Positions 25,701-37,700 of a stretch of 64,000 bases of DNA are shown here, in pieces. Under the pieces are notes generated by a model that saw only the letters and a program-made list of their open reading frames with translations, made no database searches and was not told the DNA's origin. Position numbers and translations under genes: made by a program. Within the stretch, counting starts at the first letter, position 1. Each line of letters starts with the position of its first letter. Location of the stretch: the NCBI GenBank assembly GCA_911728455.2, contig OU452219.1, forward strand, positions 14,102,397-14,166,396, given 5' to 3'. Source of the DNA: Marthasterias glacialis (lineage: Eukaryota; Echinodermata; Asteroidea; Forcipulatida; Asteriidae).

Positions 25701-28700
25701 AACAGGATAAAGTTCATGCCAGTACCAAAACCCAGACCTGTATCTGTCTGCAATAGTCTCAAAATCAAGGAAACAGCATTTGAAGACCTCCAAATGACTG
25801 TTGCTTAAAATTCTTACTGCAGCAATCAAAATAAGTACATGTACATGTGTACATTGTTAATGAACGCACACATAATCCCAGACAAGAAATACACCATTTG
25901 AATTTTTGTTTTCCAATCAAACCTGACTACTGAATTTGATGAAAATAACACAAGTTGGTCCTGTGGTGTGTTTTGTTGAAAACCAATCATGTACATGTAA
26001 TATGAAGATGAGGAAATGCAGTGACACATACATGTACACTGTCTACCAACGCCATCTATTAATTTCTGTCTTTTTCATTTTGCAATTTGAAAAAAAAACT
26101 TGTGTGAAAATGCCTTTTGAGGGACATGTGAGTGAAAATCCAAATGGCAACATAAACAAACCAGAGTTTTGCTACAACTTCCCCAGTAGAATTGATTTCT
26201 ACAGCAAGTTCACGGTCACACATCAGTGATAAATGACAATCTATGGTACACATATAATTGCATTTTAAAAGTTCTTTGAATTCTGGATCTGTTTGTGGAA
26301 ATGTCCTTGGACAGAGATTTCTGGTGCTTTATGTCAGTTGGCTACATAATGTGTGGAACTTTAAAAAAAAAAAATTATTGCCTGCAACCAAGTTTTTTCT
26401 GTACTGCAAAGTCATTGTTGTTTATTAGGCTGGTCAAAAATTCCATTACATTCAACTGGTTTGGCATGTGTAGCTGTATGTAGATTAAATGTGTGTAGAA
26501 TGAAGGAGTGTACATGAAAGATAACATTTTTATTTGAACGTCCCTTTTCACGTTTTTGTAATGATCTACAACGTGAGATTATTTTACTTTCAGATCTACT
26601 TATATTATATTGATTTACTTATATAATTTTGATTTACTTCTTCAGAATGTCTCCTGTTGTCTTCGCCCTGACAATCATCTCTTTGTTGGTGTATGCGATT
26701 GATGTGTCTGTACATATAGGCTTCCTATCATGGCGTGTCTTCTGGTCCCTGGATGAGAATAAATGGATCAGGTAAACCTCATTCCTCCCCCTTCACCATC
26801 CCAAACGACAACCTAAAGACTTCCTTAAGGTATGGATTAGGTAAAGCTCACTCCGCCCCCTTCACCAACCCAAACAACCCAGACCCTGTTCATGAAGACT
26901 TCCTTGGGGTATAGATCAGGTGAACCACACTCCTCCCCCTTCACCAACCCAAACATGACCCTGTTCATGAAGATTTCCTTGGTGTATAGATCAGGTAAAC
27001 CCACTCCTCCCCCTTCACAAACCCAAACAACCCGGGACCCTGTTCATGAAGACTTCCTTGAGGTATGGATCAGGTAACCCTCACTCCTCCCTCCTCACCC
27101 ACCCAAACAACCCAGACCCTGTTCATGAAGACCTCCTTGGGGTATAGATCAGGTAAACCTCACTTCTCCCCCTTCACCAACCCAAACAACCCAGACCTGT
27201 TCATGAAGACTTCCTTTAGGTATGGATCAGGTATGGATCAGGTAAACCTCACTCCGCCCCCTTCACCAACCCAAACAACCCAGACCCTGTTCGTGAAGAC
27301 TCTCTTTAGGTATAGATCAGGTAAACCTCACTCCTCCCCCTTCACCAACCCAAACAGCCCAGGACCCTGTTCATGAAGACTTTCTTGAGGCATGGATCAG
27401 GTAAATCTCACTCGTCCCTCCCTACCCACCCAAACAACCTAGACCTTGTTCATGAAGACTTCACTGAGGTATGGATCAGGTAAACCTCACCAACTCAAAC
27501 AGCCCAGGCTCCATTCATTGGAATTCCTTGAGGTACAGAACAAGTTACCCTCATTCCGCTCTCTGTTGTCTCTGCTAAAATAGCATTTAAATGACATGCA
27601 AGTTTGAAAGTACAAAAATGTCCACACAAAACCTTAGGCACTGAGATACAACCTTTTTATGCACAAAGCATCAGTCATGTGAGGTACACCGTGATTACTT
27701 ATCATGATACAACATTTTTGCACTGACACAACGATATGTTCACAAGTTTTTTTCCCCAGTTATTCCCTTCTTTAAATCCAATATTTGTTTTTCTTTTTCA
27801 GGATGGAGTTCATATTTTTGTGCATGTTCACAATAGATTTTGTAATGCTGGTCATTCAAGAAATAGTTCAAGTTGTGAGTATATTATGCGCTCAATAAAC
27901 ACAAGATACAACAACTAAGGAATGTTTTGCATTTTCGCATTGGACATGTTGGAAAAAATATTTTTTGTGAGTTGAAAAAAGGAATATCCCATACAACAAG
28001 GCCAAGCATTCCATCTTTCAACTCATGAAAATACTTTCATCAATGAAATCATAAACATTAACTGTTTGTAAATTTTTTCATTTCAATTCAATTTAATCCA
28101 ATCAACTCTTTGCAAAAAAAAAAAAAAATCCACGGAAATGGAAAATCTCACTGTCAATCAAATCATACAAATACAAAATGAGGATAAAAATCTACAAATA
28201 ATGAGAATTACATTTACCAAATACACTGTAGAAATAATAATTTTAAGAGGTAAAGTACAAAAGAATAATTGAAAGAGTTGTCCCAGGGGAACTTAGTTAC
28301 AAGTGAGACATTTTTCATTGCAACCCTTTTCTGCCAAGCCTTCCAGACCAATCTGGAAGTTGATAGTCTTGAAACTTTATAACCAAACCAGGGGGATTAA
28401 TTTGTTTACATCTAAAATATTGTTTCTGTTTGTTGTTTATTTGTTTTTCCTACACAGCGTCTCATACAACCATTCCGATGTCTGCGGGCATTCATCATTA
28501 TATGCAAGTTGAAGAACGTCGGTCACATCTTCGACACCGTCCTCTCCATCATCCTTAAACTCATCAAAGTAAGTCGCAAGGAGTGTCTGTTAATTTGTTG
28601 TTTTCCTTTGAATCTTTAACCTTTACACACAAAAAACATATGTAGGCCATTTGGGAATACAACATTATCAAAACTGTCCTTGGGAGATTTGTATATGTAA

Positions 28701-31700
28701 ATTCCAACCCATGTCAATGCTATAAAAAAAGGACCACTGTGTTTCAGTATAGACCATTGCTTTAATAAATTTTCAAGGACTTATCACATACGTGCGCATG
28801 AAAACAAGATATATTTGGAAACTTGTTATAAGAGCACAACTAAACAATGCAAATCTGTTATAATTGTTCATTACATTCGTTTTCCCCAGGGCATGTCCAA
28901 ACAGTTAAAACTGGTTTCCACTGGGATCCTAAATACATTATTACATTACTAGAACGTTTATCAAAAACTTGTATCTGCTTTGAAGAATATGCGATACATT
29001 TAAACATGGAGGAAGAGAATAAGACTGTGAGTGTGATGAAGCATGGTAGTTTACACCATGATACTGAGGAGTGCGTCGGCCCTACCCTTAAATGTCCCAG
29101 GTTTAAATTAGAATAATGTGAATACATGCATTTGAAGAACTTTTGTCCATAGCTGTTTTATATTTATTTTATATTTGTTAAGATTCAATTGAAGTTGTTT
29201 ATCGAATTATATTTGTTTTTGACCTCTTTAACAAAAGTAGTGATTTTGTAAAAAAAAAAAATTATGTATGCATTTTATCAAGTATTGACCCCGATGCTTC
29301 TGATTTATTCGACAGACTTTTTTAATCATCTCAGTATTTATTGTCATGTTTTCGGCCATGGGTGTTCACCTCTTCTCGGATTCCTACCATTTCATCGGCT
29401 GCAACAGCACGGATACCAACTGTACCGATGATGCCTATAACATATACACAGGGTAGGTATGGCAGTTAACAGCAGTATAGGTGCAAGGGAATAGGAGATT
29501 TCGGAACACTAGGTAGCATTACATGTACGATAAATCTCTATCCTTAATGTAGTTCTGAGGATTCGCACCTTTCAGAGAGCAAAAGGTTTTTCTGGTAAGT
29601 CTGCTGCCACCTAGCGTTACCAATTAATGTATCCCATTACAACACCAATGTTTTGAAAGAAATCTATCAGTGATCACTGTTGAACTTGTCCATTGACGTC
29701 ATCCTGCCGCCGTCTTTTGGGTCAGATGATTGTGAAAACAATGGATGACATTGTAATACAGTCCCTCGTTAGCGTTAATAAGGTGATGCTGCACAATCTG
29801 CAGCCAACCATGCCGGACACACCGGGGGAAACCCTTTCTCCTTATTGATAAGTGCTCTGGGTTCATTTACATGCATTGCACACCTACGGCTTTACATCCC
29901 GCCCAAAGGACGAAGCAATTATGGTTAAGTGTCTTGCTGTTGTAATTCTGTGTATTAGGTGGCTTCTATCATAAGTATTTGGTTTTGATCTGTTTTGAAC
30001 CATAACACAATTCTTTTTACCTGTTTTGTTCTTCCTGTTTTTGTACCTTAGTGCCTTTGATAACATTGGCATCACAGCGCTGAGACTGTTTGTGTTGCTG
30101 TCCACTGAGAACTACCCGGTAGGTCACTTTTTTCCACACCAGGGCCCGATTTTATAGAAGTGTCTAAGCAGAAAATATTGCCTAACATTTTTCTGCTAAG
30201 CAAAATTAAGCAGGAAATCAGTCACAAATGGTACATGTGACATGGTGTTTTGGCTGCTGACATTATTTTGATACTAAGAATTGTTTTGTGCTTAGTTACT
30301 TTTTGTGTCACACATCATTTCGCAGAAAAGAAAGATTTCTTTCCACTGCAAACTGACTTAAACATGTATGTGAAGCTTTTATCAAAGAGTTACCGGTTTG
30401 GCCTTCTGTCTTGAAAAAAGATGACCCTGAGTGTTGAAACAAATGTTTCACAAATGATTCTTTTTGGAACCACACTTTCAATATGATATTATTACCCCCC
30501 CCCCCTCTCATCCTCCCAATCCTATTTATAGTTTTCACAGAGAAAACTTTGCAGTCTTGTCTTTGGTAAACTACATTTCTGGCACATCTAAGACAAGGGA
30601 GTAATTTGATTTATCTCGATGTGTTTTTCTTTTGTAGGAATTTATGATCCCAGCCTTCCAGGAGAATCATCTGAGTTTCCTCTACTTTGGAATCTTCATC
30701 TTTGTGGGTGTGTTTTTCCTGACGGCTATTCTTCTCGCTATCATCGTTGATAGCTACTGGTGAGTTTGCCTTTGTTTAATTGTACACTGTAGTGTTAGTT
30801 GTGAGAAATTTGTCTATTTTACTATCTCTGTATCATATTGTTGATGGGGCCTTTTGTAAACAGGGATCAGGTTTTCTTACCCTGCCTTTCAACTCTGTCA
30901 GTCCTGGTTTGAATCCCGTCTTGGGCTGGAGCCTGTGGATTAGATTTTTAGTCCCTGTCTGATTAGCGTGATCTGAATAGCGTGTTGTGGCTGACGTTCT
31001 AGAGCATCAATCTCAAGTTCTGATAGTTGAGACATCATAGTGTGGGTTTGATTCCCGTAGTGACACTTGGGCAAGATACTTAACTATAATCGCATCTCAT
31101 CACCCAGGAGTAAATGGATACCTGCGAGGGTATTGATGAGTGGGTTGATTAGAAACCGGTGCGCCCATTTGGCTGTCGGTGCTGCATATACCAAAGGAGT
31201 TGAGATGGTTTCAGGAATGCTTAAGGCCCAATTGAAACAATGTTTAAAAGTGCCTAATAAATTCTGATTATTAGTATTAGTATTATTGTTGTTTTTCATT
31301 ATATGTGGGGTTTTCCTCCCACTGCTATCAAAACTAACACTGAACATTTCTTTATCATTTAATTCTTCACTGGTATCCTCAGACCTAATGGTTACATTGC
31401 TAGTTGCTTTTGAGGATCCCATTACCAGAAAGATATGAAGAAATTACCAAATAAATCTGACCCCTGTCATCCTGTTTGTTTGGTTAAAACAGGGAGTTTG
31501 CTAAGAAACATGTGAAGCAGGAACGAGCGAGAGAGCGTGCCGAACTGGCCAAAGCTTGGAACTTAATGGACCCCCTCGGCAAGGGAAGCTTACCCATCTA
31601 TGATGAGAAGTTCATCAAACTCTTCAAGATCCTTAAGCCACAGGTAACAATTAATTCTTAGATTTGTGGAAAGGTTTGCAGAGGAATGTTGCTTAACATC

Positions 31701-34700
31701 TCTTAGTAGTTGTAATGGTGGCTCTTAAAACTTGTGGTGTTGTGACAAATTTACAGAGTTGTGTGACTCATGACTCAGACTCAGACTCAACACTCGGGAC
31801 TCAGACTTGAGGATTGAGGACTTAAAAAGACTTACACTATTGATTATTTATGAATTGATGAAACCCTCCCCAGGGTTGTGGAGTTTGTTCCAGTTCAGGA
31901 ATAAGATACAAATACAATACGGTACAATTTTAGCATGGTTCCGGGCATACCAATCTTATTAGAGTCCAAGTAGCTTGGGTATTGAGTTACTGTGGAGTGG
32001 AGTAGTCTGATCTGGCACAGAACCTGGGCTCAATTTCACGGTGCTGCTTATAACAAATTTATAGTATGGATACCGTGAATGTAGAATCTGTAGTAAGCAA
32101 CGCCATGAAACTAGTTCCAGGGCCCAATTTCATAGAGCTGCTTACAACAAATTTTATGCTAAGCAATAATGAGCAGGATACCAGTCACAAATGGTACATG
32201 TGACATGGTGTTTTGGCTGGTAACCTAAATCTGGTAAGCATAATCATTTTGTGCTTAGCTAATGTGCTCAAGCAGCTCTATGAAATTAGGTTCTGATCAG
32301 TAACAGCGAGGGTACTAGGGTTGACCAAAATTTCTGAGGTAATCCTGCCACAGCTAACCTTTGGAGGATGTATTTTTGTAGGTAAAGAGTTTACAATTTT
32401 TCACTTGTTTAGATTTGTACGTCATTTGTGTATTTCTTTTGCCGATGCTTAGAACACAGATGAGATGAACATGCAGCTCATCTCCTACCTAGACAGCAAC
32501 CAAGATGAAGTGGTTGATTCCTTGGAGTGGACCATCAGACTCAACGAGGCACTCAGCTTTGAGTTTGAGATGGATGAAATACATGATGTGGTGAGAAGAA
32601 TGTTTGAACCCCATTAATAGCAAACTACTCTGTGACTTTTTCCAAATTTGTAGATTATGAAAAAAAATGTAACAATGCCCCTTACGCACAGACAACAAAA
32701 TTGAATTGATTTAGATTAAGGTACAATAATTCTCTTTTAACAGTAGTTCCAGCAGACAAAAGAGCATGCTTTGTTTGTGTTTTTTACCATAAATTTTTTT
32801 GTTTTCGCTTGATTTGTTTTCTTATATTTAATTTGCATTAGTGTAAAGTGCCTTGATCGTCAATTTGACAGATTTGGTACTATATAAGATTGTTATTATT
32901 GTTACTGTTATTATTATGCTGAGGGTGTCAGTAACTTAACAGCTGACCAGTTCTTCACACAGACACTCCACTACTTTTTTCAAGTTAAGATGTCAAAACG
33001 AAAACTTTTAGGGTACGATTCGCTTTATTATGAAGAGATCAGCTTCCAGCAAGTAAAAAGCCATAAACTAATAATACAAGGGAAAAAAGCTTTCTATTGA
33101 TTTGTGTTAATAAATGGTTCTTTTTGTGTTTATTGTTTGTTTGTTTCTTTCGATCTTAACAGAGTTCCAGTCCCAAATGGTGTAACAGCATAAAGCATCT
33201 TGCCCAGAGATTGGTATTCTCCGACATGTTTTCAAGATTTGTTATGGTTCTCATCGTAACATATTGGTAAGATATCCAGAATTGAGGCTATGTTTCTGTC
33301 TGTTCTGAAACGTTTTAAAGACCATTGAGGCTACAAGCGTCTTATACCAAAACCGCCGCAACAATTTACCTTTTTCCACTCAACCAAGATAGGTCATAGA
33401 TCTATAATTCGTAGACAAAACCACATTTCGGTTTCAAATTATAGAAAACACAAATGAAGTGAAAGAATCAACAATATTATCCATTGCTGGGCGTATGGTG
33501 ATGATGATATGAAAATGAATAGTCTCTGAAGGGTTAATGTTCATGCCAAGCATTCGTTCATTATTGTTTGTTATTCTTTGCATCCAACAAATACCTGTTG
33601 GGTATGATATTAAGCGTTATGTAAGACCTGCTTATTATCATTATCAAGACGAGCTTTTGCAAGAAATAATTTTATGTTAATATCTCCTCAAATTTGTTTT
33701 GGGTTTTGTTTACAGCATTCTATTCTGTCTGGAATGGCGAGGAATTTCCGATACTGCAAGACTTACTGTCGGGATTGGAAAATCTGTCATCATCGGCATA
33801 TTTGTGGTAAGCTTTCGTTAATTTTTATTTATTTCTATTCGTTGTACATTTGACTGAGGGTGAATTTCTGAAACAATTTGTAGGAAATGTCTTATTTCAA
33901 AGTTGACTATTTTATTTTCAGAAACTCAACATCCGATTTTATATGTCAAAGTCATTTGACGTCAAACGCTCCTAATCAATCCTTACCCTTGCTGGGAGAA
34001 ATAGCTGTCCGGCCAAGCCACAAATAAATTACTTGTTCAGTTTGTATTTTTAACGCTGGTGGTGCATGCAGCCGATGAAGATAGCCTGTGACTTTTACAA
34101 AATTTTCACATGCCAGTTCACATTATATTGTGTATCTTTTCACGCCTTGTTCTTTATATAATTATGTAGTTTATATTCAGCGCAATGGGGTGTTGTCTTT
34201 GACGGAATGCGCTTTATAAGAGTGTTTTATTAGTATTTTTGTATTAGTATTATTACCAGAAAGATATGAATACTAATACTCAATATTCCTGTATTAATCA
34301 GTAACAAATTGATTGACTCATGTCTCTTAGATGGAAGCATGCCTGCGTGTCTTCAGCGACTGGCGTATCCTGAAAGAAGTGATCGAGGTCTTGGACATCG
34401 CTCTGATAGTCATAGCCTTGGTGACCAACATTCTCTGGTACTTGTCCACCTCCTACCAGCAAGTGTTTGACGTGATCGGAGGCTTAGTTGTGACATTTAG
34501 AATAGGGTTGAACTCGGCACAGGTAAGAAACAAACCTGAAGATTACATTCTCCACAAGATCCCTTGTTAAAAAGTGCTAAAGTGACAATCCTTCAAAAAT
34601 AGGAGTTTGCAAAAGAAATCACATGTATAAACTTCAACAGTGTCTTATATGTCGCTGAACTGTCAGACGTTCACACATACCCAAGAGTGCCAAGATGGAA

Positions 34701-37700
34701 AGCAAAAGTAGTTGTGTAATTCTTTTGTATGCCGAAGATATCTTTGGCCAATTATTATTATTGTTATGAATACTGTCTACTCCAAAAGCGCTACCTAAAA
34801 ACATAATTGCAATGCATCTCTTGGATGAAAAATATTAAACACTTCTCGACATATGCAAAGTATTTTGGCGAACAGTGTTGATATGTTTTGTCAGCCCATG
34901 GCAGTCTGATAGTAGTCAGCACTGATAAACAGAAGAAACTTCTGGCGTAGTTATTTGCATTGGACAAATAGTAAAAACACACATGTGGTCTAGACAATGG
35001 TTTGTGTACATATTGAGCAGTCAGTGTTTAGCAGTACTTCGTGTGATTGTAGTTCTGACAACATAATCGAGCACATACGAACACCAGTGTGTCAACTTTG
35101 ATATCCGGTGAACTGGACGCCTATGGGGTTGATTTGGAGTCTATGAACACATATATGTTTCATATAGGCTAAATAATCCCAAGGTAGCTGAGATGGTTTA
35201 AGAAATGAAATAAATGGGCCAGTGACCAAGGGTAATAACGTTGGAATGCCATGAGCATCACTGAGTGACGGATTTGAGCGCCATATAAGAAGCCACTATT
35301 ATTATCATTATTATTAATAGATGTCAAACTTGCATCAAGGGTAAAGAATACTGATTGTGTTTTACACTGCACCGGTGTGTAGGACTTAAACTGGCCTCTA
35401 GCTCCCGGGCAAGCTCGGTGGTCTAGTGGTATGACATCTGCTCCAGAATGGCAAAGGTCGTGGGTTGGAATCCCACCCGAGGAGTATGCCTGTGGATTTT
35501 TTTTTTTTTTTACAGGACTCGGGGGGGAAAGTACCCAGAACACATTGCTTAACACACATCAATTTAGGGTAAAACCTGAAGAGTATACATGTTAGATAAT
35601 GGACATTTAATGTTGATGGACAGTGTAAAAAGCTGAGGTAACCTTTAGTGGTGTACAATTATTTACATTGCATTATCCATGCTTTCTATGTTTTTTTGTT
35701 TTTACTACGCGTAAATAAAACATACTTATATTTTGTTGTAGACTTGTGGACGGGTTATGAAACTAGAGTGTCATATAACGAAGGGCATCCAATAACACAA
35801 TTACATGTATAGATATATAGGCACAGAATTTATTATGTCATTTTTATTCAGCGTTTAAAATACAGGCCTGCTCCTAAAATGTTGTGTGACAAAGTGATTT
35901 TATCATTATGCAAAGTAGTCTGTAAATTACTTTCTAGATATACCTGAGTTTTTGTTTTATTTTGTATTTTTTTGTAGCACTATACTAACTCCATGTCTGA
36001 CAACTTTAAGGTGTATAACTACAATGTAGCATGTGGTTTTCATATAATAATTCATAACAACTTTTCTAGTCAAAATAAATTTGGTAAAAAATATTTTTTT
36101 TGACACAGTTCTTAAGTTCAAACTTCGTAAAAGTCAAAAGTAAACTTCGCTGAGCTCAAATATGTATTCATTTTTTTTTTTACATTCTTTCAGACGAAGA
36201 AGGCAGTGCTGCTATTTTTCACCAAAATCTTCCCGGTCATGTTTGATCTGATCATTCTCGTCTCGGCAATCATGTGAGTACAACCTGTTGTGATTGTTGT
36301 AGGAGTTCGACGAAACTTGAAAAAAAACCTTCTGCTTAAGCCTTGACTCGTAACCTTTCTTTCTGGAGCTTTGTTTAGACTGTGCTGGACTGTAGATAAA
36401 TCTTGGTTGAAGTTGTTTTTCTTCGTTGCATCTGATGAAGTAGTTGTTGCTCTGAAAGCTTATGCACTCATGTTTTTTTACTAGTAAGTCATTAAATTGC
36501 TGCAATCAGGTCGATTGCAGGTGTTTACACATTTATGTGTGTGTGTCATGTGAAGGATATTGTGTGTGACTGTTGTTTTGCTTCTTCTTGTTAAACAATA
36601 CTGTCTGTGTTGCAACTCTGTGAAATTAGGTCCAGCTATCAGTGATAAGACCGTAATTGAGAAAGTGTTTTTTCCCTCCGTCTTCACAGGTTCTTGTACG
36701 CTATCGTTGGATTTGAGATCTTTTTCGGCCAGGCGCCAAATACAAAGTTCAGCTCTGGTCATTATGATTATCAATGCCAGCTTGGCTTTCAAAGTGTCTG
36801 GTGAGTAGAAGATGTATGAACAAGGACAACAACAACGACGGCAAATTTGTTTCGTGTTTTGTAACACCGAATCTTGTAAAAATTGCATGCCTGCCAGTAG
36901 TGTGGATAGTTTGAAATCCAGAATCTGATTTGGAGAGTTCTGGGTGGCCAAAGTAGTTGTCTAAAGTACTTGTGATTAGAGAACATTCTTTTTCAATCTA
37001 GTAAGGTGATACTACTAGGGATATAAATCTGAATCTTGGGAAATGAAGTGATGGGGTAAAACGCTTCATGGGTTATTTTTAGACTGTGTCGTGGCCGAGC
37101 GATTTAATGCGTCGGACTCAAGTTCTGGTGGCTAAGTCATCAGGATGTGGGTTTGAATCCCGGTCAAGACATATGTAATCTTGAGCAAGACACTTGACTA
37201 TTATTGCTTCATTTAAAGGAAGAGGCAGTTGTGTTTGTCTCAACGGATTCATTTACCCTTCCCTGTTCTTGGCTGTGCTGTGAAGAAACTTGCAATTATA
37301 TCTCACCATGTCTTGTTTCTGCACATTTGGGCAGGTTTCTAGCCCTTCAAAAAAGTAGCCAACACCTCAAATAATAATATTTAGTTATAATAATAGCTAG
37401 TTATGAAAAAACACAATGACTAGAAGTCTTTATGCCCCCAAAACAAATATAAACATTGAAGAAGATGTGTTTGTGTTGTTTTATTGACAGGTGTTCGTTG
37501 CTGATTGTCTTCCAAATTATTACCACTAGTAATTGGCATGAGATTATGAACTCCGTAAGTAAAATGACAGTTGGTTCAATGGTTCAAGTTAGAAAGTGAC
37601 AAAGCAATTCCTTTGAAAGAGTACATTTATATCAGCTCTCTAGTTTTCATGAAACATCAATATTTAATGGAGAATTATTTCATGATTATAAGATGGTGTG

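Noticed and set aside
26892-27376. Open frames with repeating KTSLGYRSGKPHSSP-type peptides
   Set aside because: They are read-through of the splice-donor minisatellite; the repetition is at DNA level and the frames start at arbitrary ATGs.
27736-27918. 60-codon plus-strand frame covering the S3 exon
   Set aside because: It reads the exon in the wrong frame; the spliced frame gives RMEFIFLCMFTIDFVML.
36481-36951. 156-codon minus-strand frame
   Set aside because: It is antisense to a channel exon and intron, and shows no domain.
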